Source: Reyranella humidisoli
GTDB lineage: Bacteria > Pseudomonadota > Alphaproteobacteria > Reyranellales > Reyranellaceae
Assembly (NCBI RefSeq): GCF_019039055.1
Contig: NZ_JAHOPB010000002.1
Span: 558,001-622,000, forward strand
Direction of reading: 5' to 3'
DNA length: 64,000 nt
The translations under genes and the position numbers were made by a program. Below the pieces are notes generated by a model. The model searched no databases. It had not been told where the DNA came from and saw only the letters and a program-made list of their open reading frames with translations. Positions 41,114 to 48,605 of the stretch are shown here, piece by piece. The stretch's first letter is position 1. Each line of letters starts with the position of its first letter.

Positions 41114-41557
41114 ATGTCGGCAATCGTTCGCCTGGTGGGTGCGTTCGCCTTGCTGCTGGTTGCTTCGGCGGCCCAGGCGCAGAACAAGGTGCCCTCCGAC
41201 CGCGTTCTGGAGACGCTGGTCAAGGCGTCGCTGCTGACCCTCAACGACGCCAATGTGACCGGAAACTATTCCGTGCTGCACGCCAAGCTCTCCAAGCCGT
41301 TCCGCCAGCAATTCTCGCCGGAGAAGCTCAAGGCGACCTTCAGGGAGTTCAGCCAGGGCAACGCCGACTTCGACATCATCGCGGCCATGAAGCCGGCCTA
41401 CGATCCGCCTCCGGAGGTCGATGGCGACGGCAAGCTGGTGGTGAAGGGCAGTTTCCCGACCGAGCCGTCGCGGCTGCTGTTCGAGCTGGAGTTCATCCCC
41501 TCGGATGGCGAGTGGAAGCTGATCCGCATCCACGTCAAACTGGACTCCAATTCCTGA
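41114..41557 (+). CDS. Hypothetical exported protein (DUF4864-like)
   Basis: 147 residues from the ATG at 41114, preferred over a GTG at 41111 because GGAGGT (41103-41108) is 5 nt upstream. A signal peptide ([23 protein letters not shown]) has a likely cleavage after AQA near residue 22. The mature domain, with [25 protein letters not shown] and [18 protein letters not shown], resembles small secreted DUF4864/NTF2-like proteins. Function is unknown. It is 28 nt after mgtE. Confidence 0.72.
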   Translation: MSAIVRLVGAFALLLVASAAQAQNKVPSDRVLETLVKASLLTLNDANVTGNYSVLHAKLSKPFRQQFSPEKLKATFREFSQGNADFDIIAAMKPAYDPPPEVDGDGKLVVKGSFPTEPSRLLFELEFIPSDGEWKLIRIHVKLDSNS

Positions 41558-41594
41558 GTCATTCCTCAACAGGTCCCAACAGGTAAGACAGATC

Positions 41595-42767
41595 ATGATT
41601 CCGAATGCGATGCCGCCGTTCGATTTTGGCCTGGGCGAGACCGCCGACGCGCTGCGTGACCAGGTCCAGCGCTTCGCCTCGTCCGAGGTCGCGCCGATCG
41701 CCGCCGAGATCGACAAGAGCGACCGCTTTCCGCGGGAGCTGTGGCCGAAGATGGGCGCGCTCGGCCTGCACGGCATCACCGTCGAGGAGGAGTTCGGCGG
41801 CTCGGGCCTCGGTTATCTCGAACATGTCATCGCGGTGGAAGAGATCAGCCGCGCCTCGGCCGCGGTCGGCCTGAGCTACGGCGCGCATTCCAACCTCTGC
41901 ATCAACCAGATCCGCCGCACCGGCAGCGACGAGCAGAAGAACCGCTTCCTGCCCAAGCTGATCTCAGGCGAGCATGTCGGCAGCCTCGCCATGAGCGAAA
42001 CCGGCGCGGGTTCGGACGTCGTGTCGATGAAGCTGCGTGCCGAGAAGAAGGGCGACCGCTACGTCCTGAACGGCACCAAGATGTGGATCACCAACAGCCC
42101 CGACGCGCAGGTGATCGTGGTCTATGCCAAGACCGATCCGGCGGCCGGATCGCGTGGCATCACGACGTTCATCGTCGAGACCGACCGCAAGGGATTCAAG
42201 GTCGCCCAGAAGCTCGACAAGATGGGCATGCGCGGCTCCTCGACCGGCGAGCTGGTGTTCGAAGATTGCGAGATCCCCGAGGAGAACGTGCTGGGCGCGG
42301 TGGGCAAGGGCGTCAACGTGCTGATGAGCGGGCTCGACTACGAGCGCGCCGTGCTGGCGGCGGGACCGATCGGCATCATGCAGGCGGCGATGGATATCGT
42401 GGTTCCTTACGTCCACGAACGTAAGCAGTTCGGCCAGGCGATCGGCGAGTTCCAGCTCGTGCAGGGCAAGCTTGCCGACATGTACACCACGATGAACGCC
42501 TGCAAGGCCTATGTGTACGCCGTCGCGAAAGCCTGCGACCGCGGCCAGACCACGCGCAAGGATTCGGCTGGCGCGATCCTCTATGCCGCCGAGAAAGCGA
42601 CGATGGTCGCGCTCGACGCGATCCAGCTGCTGGGCGGCAACGGCTACATCAATGACTATCCGACCGGCCGCCTGTTGCGCGACGCCAAGCTCTACGAGAT
42701 CGGCGCCGGCACCAGCGAGATCCGCCGCATGCTGATCGGCCGCGAGCTGTTCGCCGAGACGGCCTGA
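41595..42767 (+). CDS. ivd: Isovaleryl-CoA dehydrogenase
   Basis: 390 residues. It oxidises isovaleryl-CoA in leucine catabolism, passing electrons to ETF. The acyl-CoA dehydrogenase fold is complete ([25 protein letters not shown]). Residue-level evidence supports isovaleryl-CoA specificity: the catalytic Glu is E250 in LDYERAV, whereas the usual C-terminal catalytic Glu position is Ala (A371 in [10 protein letters not shown]). In medium-chain enzymes that site is Glu. EtfAB is encoded at 0.3-2.0 kb. 3-methylcrotonyl-CoA carboxylase, the next step, is not adjacent. Confidence 0.92.
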   Translation: MIPNAMPPFDFGLGETADALRDQVQRFASSEVAPIAAEIDKSDRFPRELWPKMGALGLHGITVEEEFGGSGLGYLEHVIAVEEISRASAAVGLSYGAHSNLCINQIRRTGSDEQKNRFLPKLISGEHVGSLAMSETGAGSDVVSMKLRAEKKGDRYVLNGTKMWITNSPDAQVIVVYAKTDPAAGSRGITTFIVETDRKGFKVAQKLDKMGMRGSSTGELVFEDCEIPEENVLGAVGKGVNVLMSGLDYERAVLAAGPIGIMQAAMDIVVPYVHERKQFGQAIGEFQLVQGKLADMYTTMNACKAYVYAVAKACDRGQTTRKDSAGAILYAAEKATMVALDAIQLLGGNGYINDYPTGRLLRDAKLYEIGAGTSEIRRMLIGRELFAETA

Positions 42768-42768
42768 T

Positions 42769-42797
42769 TTGACGGAACGAAGGTTCTTTCGTACACA
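42769..42797 (+). promoter_or_regulatory. Candidate promoter of the TetR/acyl-CoA synthetase unit
   Basis: TTGACG at 42769-42774 and TACACA at 42792-42797 are separated by 17 nt. The -10 sits inside the operator palindrome, so bound repressor would block it. The predicted start site is about 14 nt upstream of the TetR ATG. Confidence 0.5.
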
Positions 42798-42810
42798 GTG
42801 TGTATGAAAG
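42786..42810. promoter_or_regulatory. Palindromic operator of the TetR regulator
   Basis: Arms CTTTCGTACAC (42786-42796) and GTGTATGAAAG (42800-42810) are inverted copies with one mismatch around AGT. This 25-bp palindrome lies 8 nt before the regulator's ATG and overlaps the putative -10, as expected for TetR autoregulation. An upstream GTG at 42800 sits inside it and is therefore an unlikely start. Confidence 0.75.
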
Positions 42811-42817
42811 CTCTTCG

Positions 42818-43441
42818 ATGCCGCGTTACCTGACCGAAAAAGACATCGCCGATTTCCGGGCCGAACTGTGCCAGGTCGCGACCGAGCGGTTCGCCCGCTT
42901 CGGCTACGAGGGCGTCACCATGCGCCAGCTCGCCGAGGCGCTGGGCTGCAGCCCGAAGACGCCCTACCGCTACTTCAAGGACAAGGCCGATATCCTGGCC
43001 ACGGTGAGGACGGAAGCCTTTTCCCGTTTCGCCGACACGCTGGAAGCCGCCGCGGCGAAGGGTGAGGGGCCGCTCGACAAGGCGCGGCTCGTCGGGAACG
43101 CCTATCTGCGGTTCGCCGATGAGCACCCGCATGCCTATCGCATCATGTTCGAGATCGACCAGCCGATCAGCGACGAGCATCCCGAGCTGCAGCGCGAGTC
43201 GCGGCGGGCCCGGACCTTCGTGACCCAGCAGGCGGAAGATATGGTGAAGGCCGGGATGATCGACGCCGATCCTCAACTGTTCGGCTGGTCGATGTGGGCA
43301 GCGGCCCACGGGCTGGTCATGCTGAAGCAGGCCGGCATGCTCGACCATGGGCCGGACATCCGGACGCTCGCCGGTTTTCACGGCGCGCTGATGTTCAAGG
43401 GCGCGCTGACGCCCGCCACGAAGACAGGGAAGAAGCGATGA
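42818..43441 (+). CDS. TetR/AcrR family transcriptional regulator
   Basis: 207 residues from the ATG at 42818 (MPRYLTEKDI); an in-frame GTG at 42800 lies in the operator. The helix-turn-helix is YEGVTMRQLAEALGCSPKTPYRYFKDKADIL (parts), approximately residues 30-60. The C-terminal ligand-binding domain (TetR_C_33-like, HPHAYRIMFEIDQP) fits regulators of acyl-CoA or lipid genes. Its stop overlaps the acyl-CoA synthetase start as ATGA. Inference: it represses itself and the synthetase, induced by an acyl-CoA or related ligand. Confidence 0.9.
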   Translation: MPRYLTEKDIADFRAELCQVATERFARFGYEGVTMRQLAEALGCSPKTPYRYFKDKADILATVRTEAFSRFADTLEAAAAKGEGPLDKARLVGNAYLRFADEHPHAYRIMFEIDQPISDEHPELQRESRRARTFVTQQAEDMVKAGMIDADPQLFGWSMWAAAHGLVMLKQAGMLDHGPDIRTLAGFHGALMFKGALTPATKTGKKR

Positions 43442-44973
43442 GCGCAGGCGTTACGGCGGGCGAGCGGTTCCGCAGCTGGGCGGAGATCCGGGATAATGCG
43501 GCCCGCGCGGCCGGCGGGCTGGCGGCGCTCGGTGTCGGCGAGGACAGCGCGGTGGCGCTGATGCTGCGCAACGACTTCGCGACCTTCGAGGTCAACATGG
43601 CGGCGAGCCAGGTGGGCGCCTACGCCGTGCCGATCAACTGGCACTTCACGCCCGAGGAAGCGAACTACATCCTGCGCGACAGCGGTGCGTCGGTCCTTGT
43701 GGCGCACACCGACCTGCTGGCTCAGATCTCGGGCGGCGTGCCCGAGGGAGTGACGGTCTTCGCGGTGCCGACGCCGGATGAGATCGCGGCAGCCTATGGC
43801 GTTGCTGCCGATCGGCGGCAGGTGCCGGCGGGAGCCGAGCCGTGGGACGCCTTCGTGGCCGGCTCGTCGCCGCGCACCGAGCCGCCGCGCGCGGCACGCG
43901 GCAGCATGATCTACACGTCCGGCACCACCGGCCGGCCCAAAGGCGTGCGCCGGCAGCCGAGTACGCCGGAACAGCAGGCCGCCGCGGCACAGGAGGCGGC
44001 GCTGTTCTGGGGCCTGAAGCCCGACCCGGAAATCGTCGTGCTGATGAACGGGCCGATGTACCACTCGGCGCCATCGGCCTACGGCAATGCCAGCTCGCGG
44101 CTCGGCCTGCACATGGTGCTGCAGCCGCGCTTCGAGGCCGAGGACATGCTGCGGCTGATCGCGCGCCACGGCGTCACCCACATGCACATCGTGCCCACGA
44201 TGTTCGTCCGCCTGCTGCGGCTGCCGGACGACGTGAAGGCACGCTACGACGTCTCGTCGCTGCGCTTCGTGAGCCACGGTGCGGCGCCTTGCGCGCCGGC
44301 GGTGAAGCGCCAGATGATCGAATGGTGGGGACCGGTCATCAACGAATACTACGGGGCCACCGAGACCGGCGTGGTGGTCTGGCACGGTTCCGAGGACGCG
44401 CTGCGCAAGCCCGGCACGGTCGGCCGCGCGGTCCCGGGCGCGACCGTGCGCGTCGTCGACGATCAGGGACGCGACGTGGCGATGGGCGAGGTCGGCGAGA
44501 TCTACGTTCGCGGACCGCACCTCGCGGATTTCACCTACAACAACGACGATGCCAAGCGGCGCGAGGTGGCGCTGGGCCAGCTCGTGACCGTGGGCGACAT
44601 CGGCTATGTCGATGCCGACGGCTTCCTGTTCCTGTGCGACCGCAAGCGCGACATGATCATCTCGGGCGGCGTCAACATCTACCCGGCCGAGATCGAGGGG
44701 GTGCTGATCCAGATGCCGGGCGTGCGCGACTGCGCGGTGTTCGGTATCCCCGACGAGGAGTTCGGCGAGCAGATCTGCGCCTATGTCGAGCCGGTGGCCG
44801 GCGCGGGCCTGAATGCGACATCGGTGCGAGCCTATCTGGCCGAGCATCTGGCGCGCTACAAGGTGCCGAGGGTGGTCGAGTTCATTGCCGCGCTTCCGCG
44901 CGAGGATTCGGGCAAGATCTTCAAACGCAAGCTCCGCGCGCCATATTGGGAGAAAGCGGGCCGCAGCATTTGA
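43438..44973 (+). CDS. AMP-binding acyl-CoA synthetase
   Basis: 511 residues from the ATG at 43438. It activates a carboxylic acid as acyl-adenylate then thioester. The P-loop motif IYTSGTTGRPKGVRR is near residue 161, the A5 region NEYYGATETG near 301, GDIGYVDADGFLFLCDRKRDMIISGG near 385 (parts), and the C-terminal Lys in EDSGKIFKRKL near residue 497. Substrate chain length is not evident; FadD3/FadD13-like medium- or long-chain or cyclic acids are possible. It is co-transcribed with the TetR gene and neighbours ivd. Confidence 0.9.
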   Translation: MSAGVTAGERFRSWAEIRDNAARAAGGLAALGVGEDSAVALMLRNDFATFEVNMAASQVGAYAVPINWHFTPEEANYILRDSGASVLVAHTDLLAQISGGVPEGVTVFAVPTPDEIAAAYGVAADRRQVPAGAEPWDAFVAGSSPRTEPPRAARGSMIYTSGTTGRPKGVRRQPSTPEQQAAAAQEAALFWGLKPDPEIVVLMNGPMYHSAPSAYGNASSRLGLHMVLQPRFEAEDMLRLIARHGVTHMHIVPTMFVRLLRLPDDVKARYDVSSLRFVSHGAAPCAPAVKRQMIEWWGPVINEYYGATETGVVVWHGSEDALRKPGTVGRAVPGATVRVVDDQGRDVAMGEVGEIYVRGPHLADFTYNNDDAKRREVALGQLVTVGDIGYVDADGFLFLCDRKRDMIISGGVNIYPAEIEGVLIQMPGVRDCAVFGIPDEEFGEQICAYVEPVAGAGLNATSVRAYLAEHLARYKVPRVVEFIAALPREDSGKIFKRKLRAPYWEKAGRSI

Positions 44974-44982
44974 GGAATCCCC

Positions 44983-45657
44983 ATGGCCGATGACGACGTC
45001 ACCCTGTCCGGTGAGATCAAGGGCAAGCTGATCGACAGCAAGCAGAAGTGGGCCGAGGAAGGCCGGCTGCTGACCGGAAAGACGGCCGCACCCTCGGAGC
45101 GCCTGCCGCCGGGACAGCGTCTGGTCGAGACCTGGCCCGTGCTCGACCTCGGCATTCAGCCCGAGATTCCCACCCACGCGTGGCGCCTGTTCATCGACGG
45201 CGAGGTCGAGACGCCCGTCGCACTGAAGTGGGACGAGTTCAAGAAGCTGCCGCAGGCCCGGCTCACGACCGACATCCACTGCGTCACCGCCTGGTCGCGC
45301 TACGACAACAGATGGGAAGGCGTCAGCGCCCGCGACCTGATCGCGCTGGTGAAGCCGAAGGCGGAAGCACGGCACGTCATTTTCCATTCCTACGACACCT
45401 ACAAGACCAACGTGCCGCTGGCGGACTTCGCAGGCGATGACGTCATGCTGGCCTGGAGCTGGAACGACACGCCGATCAGCCGCGAGCATGGCGGGCCGCT
45501 GCGCGTCGTGATCCCGAGGCTCTACTTCTGGAAGAGCGCCAAGTGGATCAAGCGCATCGAGTTCTCCATCATGGACAAGCCGGGCTTCTGGGAAGTGCGC
45601 GGCTATCACAACTACGGCGATCCGTGGCGGGAACAACGCTACGACGATGAAATCTGA
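44983..45657 (+). CDS. Sulfite oxidase-like molybdopterin oxidoreductase
   Basis: 224 residues, 9 nt after the synthetase. It belongs to the sulfite oxidase/MsrP molybdopterin family; the Mo-ligating cysteine is in DIHCVTAWSRYDN near residue 99. No signal peptide is present, unlike MsrP, and no heme domain or MsrQ membrane partner is adjacent. The C-terminal YFWKSAKWIKRIEF and GFWEVRGYHNYGDPW are typical of the cytoplasmic YuiH-like subgroup. Substrate is unknown. The glutathione peroxidase follows. Confidence 0.87.
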   Translation: MADDDVTLSGEIKGKLIDSKQKWAEEGRLLTGKTAAPSERLPPGQRLVETWPVLDLGIQPEIPTHAWRLFIDGEVETPVALKWDEFKKLPQARLTTDIHCVTAWSRYDNRWEGVSARDLIALVKPKAEARHVIFHSYDTYKTNVPLADFAGDDVMLAWSWNDTPISREHGGPLRVVIPRLYFWKSAKWIKRIEFSIMDKPGFWEVRGYHNYGDPWREQRYDDEI

Positions 45658-45673
45658 GAAGAGGAGCCACGGC

Positions 45674-46147
45674 ATGGGCGCGCATGATTTCTCCTTCACG
45701 ACCATCGACGGCAAGCCGCTCGACATGAAGAGCCTGGCCGGCAAGCCCGTGCTGGTCGTGAACGTCGCCTCCTATTGCGGCTTCACGCCGCAATACACCG
45801 ACATGCAGGCGCTGCACGAAACCTACGGCCCCAAGGGCCTCGTGGTGCTGGGCGTGCCGTGCAACGACTTTGGCGCGCAGGAACCGCGCAGCGAGGGCGA
45901 GATCGCGAAGTTCTGCGAGTCGATGTACGACGTGACCTTCCCGCTCACCGCGAAGCAGAAGGTGATCGGTCCCGATGCGCACCCGCTCTACAAATGGATC
46001 GCCGCCGAAGCGGGCGAGGGCGCGGCGCCCAAGTGGAACTTCCACAAGTACCTGATCGGCAAGGACGGCAGCCTGCAGGGCGCCTGGCCCAGCCGCGTGC
46101 GGCCTGCGTCCGATGAAGTCAGGTCGGCGATCGAGGCGGCGCTTTAA
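45674..46147 (+). CDS. Glutathione peroxidase family protein (Cys-type)
   Basis: 157 residues from the ATG at 45674, selected because GAGGAG at 45661-45666 is 7 nt upstream; an ATG at 45647 within the upstream gene has no ribosome-binding site. It reduces hydroperoxides with thioredoxin or glutathione. The active-site Cys (instead of selenocysteine) is in NVASYCGFTPQY near residue 36, with Gln in the next motif region CNDFGAQEP and Trp/Asn in KWNFHKYLI. The stop overlaps the convergent uracil-DNA glycosylase stop by 4 nt (TTAA). Confidence 0.92.
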   Translation: MGAHDFSFTTIDGKPLDMKSLAGKPVLVVNVASYCGFTPQYTDMQALHETYGPKGLVVLGVPCNDFGAQEPRSEGEIAKFCESMYDVTFPLTAKQKVIGPDAHPLYKWIAAEAGEGAAPKWNFHKYLIGKDGSLQGAWPSRVRPASDEVRSAIEAAL

Positions 46148-46794
46148 GCGTCGAGCGCGCGGCGGACGCCGTCGAAGACCTGGTGGAACATCTCGGTCGT
46201 GAGCCGGCCGGTGTTCGTGTTGTAGCGGGAGCAGTGATAGCTGTCGGCCAGCATGAGCCCCGTCGGCAGTTTGTGCAGGCGGTTGTGGATGAACGGGTAG
46301 GCGCCGGCCGGGCGTACCGCCAGCGCGCGCAGGATCTGGTCGTGAGCGCCCTTGCCCAGGGCTACGAGGATCCGCAGCTTCGGCATGGCCGCGAGTTCGG
46401 ATTGCAGGAACGGCCGGCAGGCCGTGAACTCGATCGGCAGCGGCTTGTTCTCGGGCGGCAGGCAGCGCACCGCGTTGGCGATGCGGCAGTCGACGAGTTG
46501 CAGCCCATCGTTGGGATCGGCCCGATAGGTGCCTTGTGCGAAGCCGAACTTCAGCAGGGTCGAGTAGAGGAGGTCGCCGGCATAGTCGCCGGTGAAGGGA
46601 CGGCCGGTGCGATTGGCGCCCTTCATGCCCGGCGCCAGCCCGACGATCAGGAGTTGCGCATCGAGTTTGCCGAACGAGCGCACCGGCGCGTTCTTCCAGT
46701 CCGGAAACCTGCCCTGCAGGTCGTGGCGGAAGTCCACGAGCCTCGGACAGCGCGGGCAATCGAGCGGCGGCTCTTCGAAGGCGGGCGCGGGCAC
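46144..46794 (-). CDS. Uracil-DNA glycosylase, family 5 (UDGb-like)
   Basis: 216 residues. It excises uracil (or hypoxanthine/other deaminated bases) from DNA. Family 4/5 signature: GLAPGMKGANRTGRPFTGD (motif A) near residue 51 and HCSRYNTNTGRLT near 187. Four cysteines (CPRC at 13-16, then VDC and VRC near 102 and 110) match an iron-sulfur cluster. Asn in motif A and His in motif B fit UDGb more than classic family 1. It starts 13 nt after the NYN gene on the same strand, so the two form an operon. Confidence 0.87.
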   Translation of the reverse strand: MPAPAFEEPPLDCPRCPRLVDFRHDLQGRFPDWKNAPVRSFGKLDAQLLIVGLAPGMKGANRTGRPFTGDYAGDLLYSTLLKFGFAQGTYRADPNDGLQLVDCRIANAVRCLPPENKPLPIEFTACRPFLQSELAAMPKLRILVALGKGAHDQILRALAVRPAGAYPFIHNRLHKLPTGLMLADSYHCSRYNTNTGRLTTEMFHQVFDGVRRALDA

Positions 46795-46807
46795 TGAGGC
46801 GGAGGGC

Positions 46808-47428
46808 CTAGGCCGAGCGCATCAGGGATTCGGACGGGGCATCGTCATGCTCGGCATCCGGTTCGCGGGCTGCAGGTCGCGTCGCGCGCTCCGAGGGGTT
46901 GCGGGCGATCAGCGGCGCCAGTTCAGCCAGTTCGATGAAATCGTCGGCCTGGCGGCGCAGCTCATCGGCGACCATCGGCGGCGCGGACTTGATGGTGCTG
47001 ACGACCGAGACCCGGAGGCCGCGGCGCTGCACGGCCTCGACCAGCCGGCGGAAGTCGCCGTCACCGGAAAACAGGATCACGTGATCGAGGTGGTCGGCCA
47101 TTTCGAGCACGTCGATGGCCAGCTCGATGTCCATGTTGCCCTTGACCTTGCGGCGGCCCATGGCGTCGGTGAATTCCTTGGCCGGCTTGGTGACCATGGT
47201 ATAGCCGTTGTAGTCGAGCCAATCGATCAGCGGCCGGATCGGCGAGTATTCCTGGTCCTCGACGAGGGCGGTGTAATAGTACGCCCGAACCAGCCGGCCC
47301 TTTTCGCGGAAGACCTTGAGGAGGCGGCGGTAGTCGATGTCGAAGCCGAGCGAGCGGGCGGCGGAGTAGAGATTGGCGCCGTCGATGAACAGCGCCACGC
47401 GCTCGTTCTCGTAGAAATTGCCCTTCAT
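46808..47428 (-). CDS. NYN domain protein (LabA/DUF88-like PIN-fold nuclease)
   Basis: 206 residues from the ATG at 47428 (MKGNFYENERVALFIDG), with AGAGG about 10 nt upstream. NYN domains are PIN-like and usually act on RNA. Acidic metal ligands are visible in ALFIDGANLY (near residue 14), KGNMDIELAIDVL (near 96) and FSGDGDFRRLVEAV (near 119). The C-terminal Arg/Glu-rich tail is disordered. It is the upstream gene of a two-gene unit with the uracil-DNA glycosylase. Specific RNA target is unknown. It diverges from folK. Confidence 0.87.
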   Translation of the reverse strand: MKGNFYENERVALFIDGANLYSAARSLGFDIDYRRLLKVFREKGRLVRAYYYTALVEDQEYSPIRPLIDWLDYNGYTMVTKPAKEFTDAMGRRKVKGNMDIELAIDVLEMADHLDHVILFSGDGDFRRLVEAVQRRGLRVSVVSTIKSAPPMVADELRRQADDFIELAELAPLIARNPSERATRPAAREPDAEHDDAPSESLMRSA

Positions 47429-47570
47429 GGCGATCAAACCTCTTGAACAATATGCGCTGTGCGAGCAAAAAATAATGGACGCGAAAAGGCCGGTAACCCG
47501 CGCCCCTCTCAAAGCATATTAAGAGTAGGTCGTTAACCTTTGGATCACAAGGGGTTGAAGGAGAGTGTTG

Positions 47571-48086
47571 GTGGACAAGAGGGACCGTCGATCCATTTTC
47601 ATCGGGGCCGGCGCGAACCTGCCTCATCCGTCCTACGCCTCCCCGCGTGACACGTTGCAGGCGGCGCTTCTCGAACTCGATCGGCGACAGACCCGCGTGC
47701 TGCGGTACTCCCCCTGGTACAGCACCGCCCCCGTGCCGGCGTCGGACCAACCTTGGTATGTCAACGTCGTCGCCGAGGTGGACACCGACCTGACGGCGGA
47801 CGGGTTGCTGCACACGCTGCACGACATCGAGGAGCTTTTCGGGCGAATCCGCAGCGTGCCCAATGCGCCGCGGCTGATCGACCTCGATTTGATCGATTTT
47901 CGGGGGGAAATTGCCGCTGGAGGCGCTGGAAAGGCGACGCTGCCGCACCCCCGGATGGCGGAACGGGCCTTCGTGGTACGGCCGCTGGCCGACCTGGCGC
48001 CTGAGTGGCGGCATCCCATCTCCGGGCTTGCCATCGGAGACCTGCTGGCGGCCCTGCCGGCCGACCAGCGGGCATGCCGTTTCTAG
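47571..48086 (+). CDS. folK: 2-amino-4-hydroxy-6-hydroxymethyldihydropteridine diphosphokinase
   Basis: 171 residues from a GTG at 47571, favoured because AAGGAG at 47558-47563 is 7 nt upstream; earlier GTG/TTG codons at 47565 and 47568 are too close. It pyrophosphorylates the pterin in folate synthesis. Motifs: FIGAGANL near residue 9, YSTAPVPASDQPWYVNVV, and the HPPK signature NAPRLIDLDLIDF near 101, followed by LPHPRMAERAFVVRPLADLAP. No folP/folB neighbour is present; rpoZ follows 70 nt later. Confidence 0.93.
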   Translation: MDKRDRRSIFIGAGANLPHPSYASPRDTLQAALLELDRRQTRVLRYSPWYSTAPVPASDQPWYVNVVAEVDTDLTADGLLHTLHDIEELFGRIRSVPNAPRLIDLDLIDFRGEIAAGGAGKATLPHPRMAERAFVVRPLADLAPEWRHPISGLAIGDLLAALPADQRACRF

Positions 48087-48156
48087 CCTCGCCGGCTTGC
48101 GTTTTGGGCCGGGGAGCGTATAAACCGCCGCTTCCGCGAAATTTGAGGTTCCCGCC

Positions 48157-48519
48157 ATGGCGCGTGTCACCGTCGAAGACTGCATCGTGCAGATTCCCAA
48201 CCGCTTCGAGCTCGTCATGTTCGCCTCGCAGCGCGCCCGGGACATCTCGGCCGGTGCCCAGATCACGCTGGACCGCGACCGCGACAAGAACCCGGTGGTT
48301 GCGTTGCGCGAGATCGCCGAGTTGAAGCTCGACCACGCCGTGCTGAAGGACTCGCTGATCTCGGGCATGCAGAAGCACGCCGACGTCGACAAGCCCGAGG
48401 AAGTCAACGAGATGGCCGAGCTGGAGCAGGAGCTGGCCGCCGCGCTCGCGCAGGGTGGTGCGGAAGCCGCCCAGCCCAAGGCCCTGCCGATGGCCGAGGA
48501 AGACGACGTTACCGAATAG
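48157..48519 (+). CDS. rpoZ: DNA-directed RNA polymerase omega subunit
   Basis: 120 residues. Omega helps fold the beta prime subunit. Conserved N-terminal segment MARVTVEDCIVQIPNRFELVMFASQRARDI (parts), then NPVVALREIAEL. The acidic C-terminus is longer and more variable, as usual in alphaproteobacteria. It is followed by rsh, the standard rpoZ-spoT arrangement, and omega participates in ppGpp binding on RNA polymerase, so proximity to the ppGpp enzyme is functionally coherent. Confidence 0.95.
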   Translation: MARVTVEDCIVQIPNRFELVMFASQRARDISAGAQITLDRDRDKNPVVALREIAELKLDHAVLKDSLISGMQKHADVDKPEEVNEMAELEQELAAALAQGGAEAAQPKALPMAEEDDVTE

Positions 48520-48574
48520 AGACCGCACCCCGGCAGGGTTCGACCTGCTATTCGTGCAAAGGTCGTGGAGTGAA

Positions 48575-48605
48575 CGCAATCGCCCCCATATAATGGGTGA
48601 TTGCG
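48575..48605. promoter_or_regulatory. Inverted repeat around a TATAAT box, abutting the rsh start codon
   Basis: CGCAATC (48575-48581) pairs with GATTGCG (48599-48605), and nested inside CCCAT (48585-48589) pairs with ATGGG (48593-48597). A perfect TATAAT occupies 48589-48594. The last base of the repeat is the base before the rsh ATG at 48606. In DNA it is a plausible operator covering the -10; in RNA read from upstream (rpoZ) it would be a hairpin directly against the start codon. No good -35 was found. Confidence 0.6.

Noticed and set aside
48533..48548. GCAGGGTTCGACCTGC after rpoZ resembles a tRNA T arm
   Set aside because: No acceptor, D or anticodon arm can be found around it; treated as a chance short hairpin.
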